Assembly: GCA_020205615.1 (NCBI GenBank)
Contig: CM035163.1
Span: forward strand, 57,819,899-57,883,898
From: Panax quinquefolius
Taxonomy: Eukaryota > Streptophyta > Magnoliopsida > Apiales > Araliaceae
Direction: 5' to 3'
DNA length: 64,000 bases
Shown here one piece after another: positions 45,991 through 57,054 of the stretch (the first letter of the stretch is position 1; each line of letters opens with the position of its first letter). The position numbers were made by a program, and so were the translations under genes. Below the pieces are notes generated by a model. That model searched no databases. It was given only the letters and a program-made list of their open reading frames with translations, and had not been told where the DNA came from.

Positions 45991-48946
45991 TAATACACCG
46001 TAAATTTTATGATTTAATATTAATATTTATAAATAGAGCTGTTTATTTATTTTATAAATGCTTATATGGCATGAGGTGAGTAACTCATTGAATTAAAATT
46101 TAACTTTTATAATTGGTAAGATGTGGATTAATTATTTATAAATGTCTTATTACACAATGATGGAATTAGTGAGGAATAATTAAGAAAGAATGCCTTACTT
46201 AAAAGATATGAGAATAACCCAATTTATTTAATATACCGTAGTAATAATAAATCATAATTGGTTTGAAAGCTGTACTAAATCTTTTATTATTATTAAGTGA
46301 GTAACTTAAATTATGTGAAATAACCCAACTTAAATAATTATTAAGGTGGTGTATAATTTAGTGTTATTGGGTAAATTAAATTAATTAATTTGTTGCCATA
46401 ATAATTAAGTATTTACATGTTTATAATCCAAATAATAAATTGGGAGTCTAGCCCAATAAATTAATTAATGGACTTTGAGTTAGCCCAATAAACTTGGGTT
46501 ATTTAAAATTCAATTCTAACCCAACATAATAGTTAACTCGATGGTACAAGGTGTCAAGTTAAATAAAATGTGGCATGGGGCAATGGGCCCTGATCGACTA
46601 GCCCCTTGTCTATGTCTCGAGATCTATTCTCTTGTCCCAAATTAAGGGTCACCAAGTACAAGGAACAAGAGCTCAAACTCCCTTTACGCAAACTTTCAAG
46701 TCGCTAATCCTGTGCATGCAGGGCTAGCTAAGTGGCTGGTATGGAGTGGTTAAACAACTCCTTAAGTAACCATTGTTCATTTCTATTGCACCATGAATCC
46801 CAACATTGGGTAAAGCAAGTGTCTAGTCCATGCTTTTCTCTTTAAATACAAGCCACCATGGCAGTCTATTATAGTGATAAGAGTGTTGGAGAAATCTAAG
46901 TAAAGAATTCTTAGTTGCTAAGCATTACCAAATCAGTGTGTGAGATATCAAGGTTAAAGCTCGAGAAGGTATAATTTCTACTTCGTTTTTAACTTAAGTC
47001 TTGTTTGATTCTCGATTTTCTTAAATTAATAGGTCAAGTATGATGAATTAGCATGATATAGGGTGTTTAGAAAGTTTACTTTCGTGCATGAATACGTTAA
47101 TAATTGCCTGGAATCAAGTTGTGGCTACTCTGCAAAATAGAGCATGTTCACTACTTCTGAACTCCATGGGGTGCAGCTACACCGTACTTAGGAACCAGCT
47201 AATGGGTTCGATCATGTTACACCATGTATTAAGAAATTCCCTTAGGCTGTATGCATATAGTAAAGTCTTAATGAAATTAACCCGACAAACTTAGACCTTG
47301 TCGAAATAGTGTAAACCGAAGTCTCTGAAAGAGCTGACTTCGGAGATGTCTTCGGACAAAGCGTGTTATCTTCGGACAAGTCATAATATCTTCGGACATG
47401 GCTAAATGACTTCGACTTCGTACATGGCCATATGTCTTCATCTTTGGACATGGCCAGACGTCTTAGGCTTCGGACATGGCCAGACATCTTAGGCTTCGGA
47501 CATGGCCAGATGTCTTTCTCTCGCTTTGACACGGCGAGATGTCCCGGGACTCGAGAGACAAAGATCATAACTTGATATAAGGATGGATTAATAAATATTC
47601 CTATACCGCTATAAACTATTATTACACCTAATGAGTTCTAAGTAGAGAATTTTACTAACTTCGAAAATAAATCTAATGCCTCGCAAACATGCGTAGAAAA
47701 GGGGGTCAGTGGGATTAATAGATGTTATGGTCTACTTAAAGCAATGAACCTCTTGAACTACGAAGAAGAAAGATTATGAATAAACTAGCAAAGGGTCAAA
47801 AGTATGAGCATGTTAGTGTACAACTATGAGTTTTGATGGGCAAAGAAGATACATAGAAAAAAAAAATGTGTTATGTGTACATGTTGTTTATATATGTATA
47901 TCAAGTGTGTTTGGCTAATGAATACCTATACTTACATAAATAGGACAAACATAGTTCATTGAGGTGATTTTCGCTATAAGTAGCAATCAACGCTAAAGGC
48001 AAGTTCCCTAACCTCACTCAAATTTACATTGAGCAAGTATCCGAACACTATTATTATTGTGTTGCAAGTTCCTTACTTCTTACACTGTATACACTCAAAT
48101 TGTTGTCTCAAGCAAATATCTGTTTCTATTCGAAAATCATTTATATACCTTGACATTGTTGCAAGCATTGGATTTATCATTCTTAAATGCATGATAAAAA
48201 TTATCTAAGCCTTTGATTCGACTAGACTATTATTATGCTATCCAAACCAATTAACTTGGTGTGGACTATCATAAATCTACTGAGATGAATAACCCTCATT
48301 GAAGGGGAAATTATATATCGTGTCGGGAACCGACGCAAGCACATACGAGTATGATTAAATGTTATGCATAACGTAGGTACTTTAGGCTGATCAGCTGTTG
48401 TACTCGTTTACATTGGATTACAGTGTAATACTGTTAATTCTAGTTAGAGTTCTTAGTCCTTAGTGACTGCTCAGTACTCATTCATGTTGAACCTCGAAAT
48501 GAATGAATCTTGAAATTTTGTTGATATCCTTCAGTCTATAGAGACACCTATTGAATACTGTTGATATTTCTTGATATCCTTGAACTACCAATTATTATTA
48601 TACCCTTGAAAGGTTTAAATGCTATAACTGCTTGTTCTTCTAGCTATATTACTTGTTGGGCAAACTCGTTGCTCATTCTTGCTTCCTAAAACATTACAGT
48701 TAAGGCAGAGCAAGGAGGTACTTCAGGACAGGACAAGGGAAAGGGCAAGGCGACAGAATAACTTAGTCCTTAAGACTAGAAGTATTATTATTATTGTTAT
48801 GCTTGTTACGATGTATTCAAGAATGATTAAGTTATGTTTAAGTTAATCACTGAATTGTCGTAGTAATTGATTTTAGTAAGATATTCGTAGTTGTACGTGA
48901 TGCACCGAATTCGAGATATGGGTGTCCAAATTTTGGGGGCGTCACA
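45991..48946 (+). mobile_element. 3' LTR of element K
   Basis: Homologous to the 5' LTR along its length and ending GGGGGCGTCACA. The 5' LTR's initial TG is not preserved. Numerous small deletions, plus one of about 70 bp near 48867 relative to 39870-39940, make it about 105 bases shorter. Confidence 0.92.
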
Positions 48947-48951
48947 ATTAT

Positions 48952-49700
48952 CCTCCCACTATCCCCTTTAATGATAAACACCTTTATCTTAGAAGGCAGT
49001 GTGTTTCGCAACTAACACCTTTTGCTTAGTAGGATTATAGAACATATATATACCTTAAACTTACTTTAGGATGTCCCACAAATTTACACTTGTTAAATTT
49101 TGTCACAAGCTTATCCTTTTGAAACCTTTTCGCGTAAGCTGAACAAACCCTTATCTTAACATACTTAAGATTAGGAAACCTCCCTGTCCATAACTCTTAT
49201 GGAGTCTTGGGGCTGGATTTTGAGGTTTCCTTTACGCAGATATGCGGCCATTTCTAGGGCATTACCCTAAAATTATACTGGAGTGTCGGTAAAAATCATT
49301 ATGGATCGTACCATGTCCAACAAAGTACGATTTTTCCTTTTAGATACAGCAATCAATTATTGTGTATCATGAGGTGTCCATTGTGAGAAAACTATTTAGA
49401 TGATCTAGAAACTTATTGCACAAGTATTTCTTTCTCGATCCGATCAAAGAATCTTAATACTTTCTCAATTTGTTTCACTTCTAAATTCTTTGAACATTTC
49501 AAATAATGATTCAAACTTGTATTTCATCAAATACAAATATTCAACTCTTTGAATGATCATCTCCTTTTCTTATACTAGTTTGTTTAATTTGCAAAATAAT
49601 TTTTATTTATGTAAGTCAAGTACACAAAGTCCATTAAATAATATTTCAGTTCTATACAAAACATTATTATTATAAATAGAACAATAATTGCTCTTAAATA
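48952..49700 (-). pseudogene. Copia integrase remnant
   Basis: Minus-strand segment near 49310-49400 reads FSQWTPHDTQ, then RKNRTLLDMVRSIM, matching the TPQQNGVAERRNRTLLDMVRSMM region of copia integrases that contains the catalytic Glu (here lost). Further on, AAYLRKGNLKIQPQDSIRVMD near 49140-49250 matches the integrase C-terminal region. Frequent stops. Confidence 0.75.
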
Positions 49701-49719
49701 TAATACCAAAAATTTTATT

Positions 49720-49965
49720 ATCCAACTACAAAAGGGAAATAATGTTTCTAACAAGAACTGGAATACAATAAAAACTTATTGACTTAATAGACTTGCCCAT
49801 AGGCAATGCTAGACTATAAGTTTCTATGGCTAATGCAACAACCTTTGCTCCATTTTCCACACATATGATTAATTATCCCTTGTTTAGCTTTCTACTTCTT
49901 CTTGGTCTATTCATAAATCAATATTTATGAGAACCAAAGTCGGTATCCAATACCCAAGTAGAACC
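49720..49965 (-). pseudogene. Copia protease remnant
   Basis: Minus strand: STWVLDTDFGSHKY, corresponding to the copia protease active site (W-x-LDTGxSxH), with the catalytic-loop Gly changed to Asp, then VENGAKVVALAIETYSLALP (usual NGAxVxALAVGTY). A stop lies after HKY. Confidence 0.75.
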
Positions 49966-50860
49966 TTAATTTAAAGAAAAATTTATTTCAATCATGAACA
50001 AAACTGTATTTGTAACCGAAGCTTCACTAAGCATCTTCTGGTTAGCCTCTTCAAGATGTTTCTCATAGTTTCTTTTCCGGTGTCTAAGCTTACTGCAGTG
50101 GAAGCAAACTCCTTTTTTATCTGTATTAGTTTTGTTCTTATTATCCTTTATTTTTGGCTTTCCATTTACCTTCTCAAAATCGTTCTTTTTAGAAGATCCT
50201 TTGGTCCCTACCAATAAGACTTGGTCTTTCTTGGTTTGAAAGTGACTCTCAACAGTTTTTAACATGTTAAGCAAATCAGCGAAGCTGACATCTAGCTTGT
50301 TCATGTGAAAATTCACAATTTTGAGAATGATTCCAGAGTGACTACAAGATCAAATCTTGGCTTAACTCTCCATCCATGACAAAACATGTTGTCCTAATCG
50401 TTCAATCAAATTGATCATATTAAGTACTTTTCTCTATATTGTAGTGTCATCGGTTATTCTAGATAGGAAGAGCTCCTTAGATATCTGATATCTATTATTC
50501 CTACTTTCCTCACCATCAACTACTTGATGTGCAGGAATATAATAAGAGCATCCATAGTTTCATGTTGACGCTTAAGCTCGTTACATATGGATGCAAGCAT
50601 GATGCATTGAGCCAACTGTGCATCATCTTGTCACTTTCTAAAAGTAGCAATATCTTCCTCAGAGGCATTATCTACAACCATTGCAAGGACATGCGTATTA
50701 AGGACATAAGATAGCTTTTCAGCCGTGAGAACTATTCTCAAATATCTTAACCAATCCGAGTAATGTGGTCCGGTTAGCATCTAATATGCTACGTAGTGAT
50801 AGTAATTCAGGGATTGTAAAATTCTTTAGATGAATTTAATTAACAACATTTTAGCATACA
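49966..50860 (-). pseudogene. Copia gag remnant
   Basis: Minus strand. The N-terminal part near 50780-50700 reads LTGPHYSDWLRYLRIVLTAEKLSYVL, typical of copia gag (UBN2-like). The C-terminal part at 49966-50316 has LNMLKTVESHFQTKKDQVLLV, a Lys/Asn-rich linker, and a degenerate knuckle CFHCSKLRHRKRNYEKHL in which the last Cys is replaced by Tyr. It joins the protease frame without a gap. Several stops between the two parts. Confidence 0.8.
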
Positions 50861-51421
50861 TTATTTTATTAATTACCAAAATAAATGCAGTCTTGTTTTA
50901 AATTGGTATCTCTCACTATTTTTTTCAAACTATATTACTCTCTCATTTATAGTTCGGCAAAATCTAATTAAAGATTTTCTAGTGAGATTAAGGATCCCAT
51001 TTCAAATATATATAGTCTTATGGAGACAACAAACAATATATAAATAAATAGGTGGACAACTCTTGTCAATTACATCATCATGTAACTCCTTTTATTTTGC
51101 CTCTTAGATTATTTTGATCAAGTGGTGACACATCCGAATCAAAATTATCCAAGTTAAGTCCAACCTATCACTTCCATATATTCAAAAAGAAAAATATTGT
51201 TCTTGTTATGACACAACAAAACAACAAATGTGATAAAAATAGCATCTCAAAAAATTAAGATAAGCCTTATGGTGACACAACAAACCTATAATAATTAATT
51301 GATACTCTAGTATTTTTATCATGCTAGAAGGCGACATTCGATATTCCAAATTTCTTTAAACACTTAGAACTTAATATAAAATCTTTGAGGGGTTTGTTAT
51401 TAATTATCTCATCTTGTTTAA

Positions 51422-51494
<73 letters not shown>

Positions 51495-51543
51495 ATAAAT
51501 ACGCGTCATATTAATTTACATGCGAAACATGTTGCATAATATA

Positions 51544-51580
<37 letters not shown>
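50861..51580. other. AT-rich stretch, probably copia leader or LTR
   Basis: No coding domain, PBS or LTR terminus could be recognised. It includes (CA)n and (TA)n runs at 51424-51496 and a second TA/GA run at 51543-51580. Confidence 0.4.
51424..51496. repeat. CA/TA/TG microsatellite
   Basis: (CA)n about 40 bases, (TA)n about 18, then (TG)n about 16. The small minus-strand open frame here is simple-repeat translation. Confidence 0.95.
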
Positions 51581-51581
<1 letters not shown>

Positions 51582-51818
51582 CAAGGATCAAGAGCATTCT
51601 CCTTAAATAGTATTCCTCCTTAAATACCACTCCTTTATTAAAACTACGTCGTTTTGGAGTCTTTTAAAAGAGAGTGCCACTTGCTTTCCTTTTATTTACA
51701 AAAATGCCACTCACGGCCCCACTTGTTTTTTAAAAAATTCTCCAAAACGACGTAGTTTTAATAAAGGAGTGTTATTTAAGGAGGAATGTTATTTAAGGAG
51801 GAATGCTCTTGATCCTTG

Positions 51819-51819
<1 letters not shown>
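51581..51819. mobile_element. MITE with long terminal inverted repeats (239 bp)
   Basis: The left end GCAAGGATCAAGAGCATTC is repeated inverted at the right end (51801-51819). The inverted arms extend about 80 bases through CTCCTTTATTAAAACTACGTCGTTTTGGAG, leaving a short unique centre. There is no coding capacity, so it is a non-autonomous, foldback-type MITE. It is flanked by GA and TA microsatellites and no unambiguous target duplication could be read. Superfamily not assigned. Confidence 0.85.
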
Positions 51820-51855
<36 letters not shown>

Positions 51856-52544
51856 ATGCACATATGGAATATTATATTCTGCCTGAATTGATTAAGGACT
51901 TTTATTCTAATTTGGTTCACTAGAGCCACCAAGTGAACCAAAAGGTTAAACCCATAGTGCAAGAATTAAATTTATATATAACTATTACATTTAAATCCCA
52001 AACTCCATTACAAACGGGTCAAGCGCTCCTTGCTCCTTGCTCCTTGCTCCTAGATCTGTAATTTTTCAAAATTAATTCTAACTATTCCTATTACGAAACT
52101 ATTTAAAATAAATAGAAACCTTGATCAACAGTCAAAGGAAAGTATATAGAATGGAGATAGAAATTACATCAAACATTCATGCGTCCAACTAAAATAAAAT
52201 CAAATCACATTGGTCAATAGTCCATAATCAATCTAATTTATTATTATACATATCACCATATACATCAATAAATAACATTCATCTCATGAATAATAAACAA
52301 TCAATATATACATTGATATCGATTTAATGGGCAAATATTAGTTAGCATAAAATCCAATTTTGAATCAAAATAAACTCCTTTATTTTAATCCAAATTTAAA
52401 TCAAAATAAACTCCTTTATTTTAATTTATAAAAAAACTATTTTTTTTTGAAAAAACAACATATGTGGAATCCAATTCCTTATCAAAATAAACTACTTTAT
52501 TTTGATTAATATAAAATCATATTTCAAATCTAAATAAACTCATT
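51820..52544. other. AT-rich stretch before element B
   Basis: No gene. It contains a (TA)n run at 51822-51853, three or four CTCCTTG units at 52028-52054, and a duplicated TCAAAATAAACTCCTTTATTTTAAT block at 52360-52430. CTCAT (52540-52544) would be B's target duplication. Confidence 0.6.
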
Positions 52545-53395
52545 GTCGACGTCGGGATTTTTGAGTGTCCCTTTTCGTTACTTGTTCTTTGGTGTTCTCA
52601 TGTTAATGTGAGATTTATTTGAAAAAACAAGTGAAAAAGGTCCGACATGTATAATGTCGATGATTGGACTTTAAGAGTCGCCATTGGTGTATTTAATCGG
52701 TTGCACTAACGCATAACGAAAAGGCTTGCACATTGACCCGGTGATTTGACACTGCTAAACGGGTCTGTGAAACCAAGATTCATTTTGGGTCCGGGGGCTT
52801 GATTATGCGGAGGGAAGGTGTTAGGCACCCCCCGACATCCGTGTTAACACGGTGACCGCCACTTTTCAAAGAAATTGTTATATAAATGTGTGTGTTTATG
52901 TGTGTGTGTGGATCAATGTGCAATTATTTGAAAGTAGTGTGAGGCCTCGTTCGCACCAATATACACAATGTTTGAATTTTATAGAAAAATCCAGTTTTAA
53001 CCAAGATATAGCAATGACGTTTTATAAAAGAGGTTTTTCAAACCCTGTGCTCAAAAGGAATTGAGACCTTCTCATACTTCCATTTTATTATTAAATCTCC
53101 GGCTTATTTGCTTTTATTTTCGAGATGCGAGGCATTCTCGAGAAAATAATATACAGCAGTGCCAAACTCCTCATGGGCATGACAACCATCCAAGGAAATT
53201 CAGACACTCTAAAATAATGTACAAGCTGCTTACAGCTAAAAAATGTCCATCATGGGAACCGAATCTAGATTCAGTAAACTGAACCTGTGATTACATGATT
53301 CCTAGGCTCACATGATACTGCAATTTGTATGGAAAGCAGTAAGCAGTTATATATATATATAAGCTATAAATATATATATATATATATATACAGAC

Positions 53396-53625
53396 ATGAT
53401 CAACCACCACGAAGCAACTCCATGGGGGATCGGAAATGTAAATATATAAAAGTGGTAAATATATATATATATATATGGACATGATCAACCGCCACGAAGT
53501 AAACTCCAAGCGGGACTAAATGTAAATAAAGCTGTAAAAGCGATCAACTGCCACGAAGTAAACTCCAGGCAGGACAAAATGTAAATAAAGTTGTAAAAGG
53601 CCACGAAGTACACTCCAGGCCTGAC
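53396..53625. repeat. Tandem repeat, unit about 60 bp, 4 copies
   Basis: Units contain GATCAACCGCCACGAAGTAAACTCC followed by a GGAC and ATGTAAATA-type spacer. Not evident as an array in the LTRs of A, so it is a B-specific expansion. Confidence 0.8.
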
Positions 53626-53718
53626 GGGAATGTAAATATATATATGTACAAATATATATATCTAAAAGCAGTAAACGCAGCGGATGTAAATCCAGGCTCA
53701 TCGGATATGTCCGACAAC

Positions 53719-53753
<35 letters not shown>

Positions 53754-54599
53754 CAATTAAACGCTCCAGACCGAAGTCTAGGCTCAATCGAGGCATAACT
53801 CGATAATGTTAGTCCATATATATGAAATATATACATATATTAGTATATATATATAGACAGAAATGAAAACCACGAACCGAAGTCCGGGCAAACGCACACA
53901 ACACGACTCTCAACGTGTATAACAGTGTGTGCTATATGAGAAGAAGGCTTTATAAAATGTAAGAAGGCTTATAGTGGGCTGCCAAAGTAGACTTCTATGA
54001 CTTTAAATGGATAAACACTCAGCTCCCGCCAAATAAAATATAGCTATATGTGAGCTAACTAGAAGAGGAAACACTCAAAAGATGTGTATGCGGAGTAAAA
54101 TGGACAGGGCTTCCTCGCCTTTTTCCTTCTCTCCTCTCTTTCAAATGGCTGACCCAAGCCTTGTATATATAGACGGATGGTCGCAGGTACACCTCTGACG
54201 TACCGCAGCTTGTACCTACTACGGTGGTCGTGAGTGGATCCGAAACCTCATGAGTCCCGTTGTCTCGTAGTACGTGCACTCATGCACTATAATGTCCGCT
54301 CAAACTTGCAGAACTTCAATCCGACCATCCGAACGAGGTATATCTGACCTTCTTCGGACCGCTGGTGTCGAGAGTTACGCAATGACAAGGATTAGAAGTT
54401 GTACGAAGTCAGGAAGAGGGGTCTATGCCCATGGTCTTCAAGCTTCAAATTCTATCCAAAGTACTACCACACGTAATAGTCACTCAGGATTGTCACTCCT
54501 CGGTTCTTGTGGGACATTATCGGATGTATGTATGTATGTATGAAGTGTTGAGACGACGTGCCATTTGTCGAAGGAACAAGATGACGTTTGACTCCTCGC

Positions 54600-55220
54600 C
54601 GGGGTTATCGCTGGTTTGAGTTGAAAGTAGACGTTGCTCAGGGTTATAGCTGAGATTGGACTACTTGTTGGTATGACGCGATATCATCTTGTTGACGTGG
54701 TAAGATGACGTTGTAACTCCTCACCGGGGTTATCGCCGGTTTAAGCGGAAAGCAGACGTTGCTCAAGGTTATATATGAGATTGGGCTGCTTGTTTGTATG
54801 CCTCACTGTCATCTATGGATGTTCCTATCTGCCCGTTGTTATCTCCGGGTCTGAGGTGTGTGTGCCTCGACAGGATGTCTGAGGTTGAAGCTGATTGTAT
54901 ATGTTTGAAACAAGCATTTCTGGGGTTATTGCCAGAACTGCAATGGCATTCCTTGGGGCTATCACCAAGGATGGTGTTGCTACTCCCAGTGTTATCTCTG
55001 GGACTGGAACTGAACGTCGCTGTGTTATCGCTGAGACAGAACTGTCCTCTCCGGTGTTGTTGCGGGTCTTTTGATCTGCATATCTCGGGGTTATCTCCGA
55101 GATCGGAAATGACATTCCCAGTGTGTGTTCCGGGTTGACATGATGTTCTCGGTTTGTGTTCCGGGTTGGAACTGGACTTTCGGTGGTATCCGAGATGGAT
55201 GTAAGATGTCTTTCAGGGTT
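54600..55220. repeat. LTR minisatellite in B
   Basis: Degenerate GGGGTTATCTCTGAGAT-like units, the counterpart of 15640-16020 and 32590-32970 in A. Open frames across it on both strands are artefacts. Confidence 0.75.
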
Positions 55221-55290
55221 ATCTCCAAAAGACAAATCTACCCTCATGCAATGTTAGTAATAGGAGTGCAGAAAATTTTGAGTGTCTACA

Positions 55291-55303
55291 GATTCCCCTC
55301 TTT
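55291..55303 (-). other. Polypurine tract of element B
   Basis: Minus-strand AAAGAGGGGAATC directly adjoining the LTR's TGTAGACACTC start. Confidence 0.85.
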
Positions 55304-57054
55304 ATCATATTCATGCAATGCAAGGCATGGATAGGATAAAGAATCCTACACACCTGAAATACAAGCAAGATAAACATGAAGCTGTGTGTAGCAATATGAT
55401 GCAAATGTATGATGCATGATTGATTGTCAGGTAATCCTGTTGGAATGACAATCAGTGATGGCTTGGACATGCGATCCAAGTTTCCAAGGATGTTGACGTT
55501 GGGACTACCTCCAAAGTCTTGAATCCTAGACACTAGCTTATACTCCATAGAGGTACCTCTTGTGTGGAAGAGATCTGTGGGGATAAGGCTTTGTCTATTT
55601 GAGGATGTGTATAACATGTTCCCTCATACTGTCGGAGTTACTGCCAATAGTGTTGTCGCTACCAGGGTTGCCTGACCTTCGTTGATGTGTGTATCACTGG
55701 ATAGATCCCTGCTGGGTGTATTGTTAAGGCTGCTTGACCTTCATTGATGTATGTGTCAATGGTAGCATTTGTGTTGTAGCCCTCGCTGGGTAAGGTTGCT
55801 TCGATGGGTTTACTTGTCATCGGCTGATATGATGTCAAGGCTGCTTGACCTTCATTGATGTGTGTATCAATGGTTACATTGTGTTGTGACCCCTGCCGGG
55901 GACACGTAGATACCTGATAACTTTGGCGTTGTAACCCCCTCTGGGGAGGTTTGATATTTTGTGGTTTTTGCGTTGTAACCCCCGTCGGGGATACATCAGG
56001 GTTGCCTGACACTCATTGATGGCATCGAACCTTTGTGGGGTATTGCCGAACATGATCTGTGAAAGCTGAGCTCATTGGTATAGTATACCTCGTGCATTCA
56101 AAGTGAATACTGCTTCGAGTGACGAGAGTTTAACTCTGACCGACAAGGAACCAGGATTTCAGGCTATTCCGCTCAATCGCGTAGCATTTTTATTCCTGAT
56201 TTAGCCTTTTCAGCTTGTCAGACCTCCTTTGCAACTCTAACTGGAGCGAGCTGGAGGTGTGGGACCCATGTAGGGGGCGGCAGTACTTAGAGCCATAGGT
56301 TAGCTCGACGGCCCAACCGTGCTATGCTATGTATTAGTGGTGGTTGCTTTCATAAGTCATTTTCAAGTTACGCAATGAAGGAAATCCGAGAGCTCTTCTT
56401 GATTCTTTGAGTTCGCAACTTTCTGCATATTCGCTTACCGCATGGCGTTCTTCATCATCCCCGGTAACACATGCATGTATTTTTTTTTCCAATTTCTATC
56501 CGTTGGAAAATGACTTATCGCATGAAATGCATTTAGACACATAGTAGTGAATATGCATGCTGATATGACTTGATAAAAAATATTCAACATAGCAAATGTT
56601 AGTATTAAACCATGATGAACATAATGATGTGAAAAAATTTGACTTTTGAAATAGTCAAATTGGCATCTTTTACTGTCATTTCTTATCCTATATGAGGACA
56701 AATGAGTAAAGGTAGAATAGCAAAATAATCCGGGTAATTAGACTACACTTACGAATTTTTTACTGTAATGTATTAATGCATATAGGATGTATATAACTGT
56801 GTATAGGTGTGCTACTGAATGGCCACCTAGTCATGCCTATGTGCATGTGGATAGTCCCATTTACAAAGGGGCTATGGCAAAATTTTCCCAAAATGTTGGT
56901 ATTAGGTAGTCCTGCATTTTTAACTCTACTGTAGATGTATGTTAAAGCAATGCATGCATGCATGTAATCATAGAATGCATTTTGAAAAGACTCCAGGTAA
57001 GAAATTACCACACCCTTTCTCGAGGTGATTTGGAGACTTCTTTGTCCGGATATC
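55304..57054 (+). other. Upstream tract of the antisense genes in B
   Basis: No gene supported. Degenerate tandem repeats at 55630-56030 (CAAGGCTGCTTGACCTTCATTGATG units) correspond to the array in A. From 56150 on, the sequence is collinear with A up to the gene 1 ATG. Probable promoter and 5' UTR of gene 1 (inference from position and conservation). Confidence 0.45.

Larger units (their letters stand above)
36956..48946 (+). mobile_element. Element K: complete Tekay/Del-type gypsy retrotransposon (12.0 kb)
   Basis: 5' LTR 36956-40017, PBS 40021-40032, extra ORF 40239-40868, gag from 41398, protease, RT, RNase H, integrase, chromodomain to about 45980, 3' LTR from about 45991 to 48946. Flanking duplications ATTAT (36951-36955 and 48947-48951) are perfect. 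The chromodomain after integrase and the MPPRR gag start place it in the Tekay/Del chromoviruses. It lies inside the copia element. Unusually long LTRs (about 3 kb) and an ORF before gag set it apart from textbook Tekay layouts. Reading frames are broken, so it is not autonomous. Confidence 0.92.
33448..52544 (-). mobile_element. Decayed Ty1/copia element, split by element K
   Basis: Minus-strand order reads gag (50860-49966), protease (49965-49720), integrase (49700-48952), [element K], integrase end, RT and RNase H (36950-35350), polypurine tract, 3' LTR (35330-33448). PR-IN-RT-RH order is diagnostic of Ty1/copia. K's ATTAT duplication lies within its coding region, after the integrase. The 5' LTR was not recognised; the sequence from 50861 up to the start of element B at 52545 is AT-rich and uncertain. 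All domains have stops and frameshifts. Confidence 0.8.
52545..55290 (-). mobile_element. 3' LTR of element B
   Basis: 2746 bp, plus-strand TGTCGACGTCGGG to GAGTGTCTACA. Homologous to both LTRs of A but clearly diverged, so B is a related but separate lineage copy. It has its own tandem repeats at 53396-53625, TA runs at 53345-53860 and the GGGGTTATCTC minisatellite at 54600-55220. Confidence 0.9.

Noticed and set aside
48952..50860. Separate host gene to the right of element K
   Set aside because: Motifs are copia integrase, protease and gag in order on the minus strand; with 33448-36950 they make one element split by K.
55659..56012. 117-codon minus-strand open frame in element B
   Set aside because: It is antisense to the degenerate tandem repeat upstream of gene 1; the repeats explain the internal similarity.
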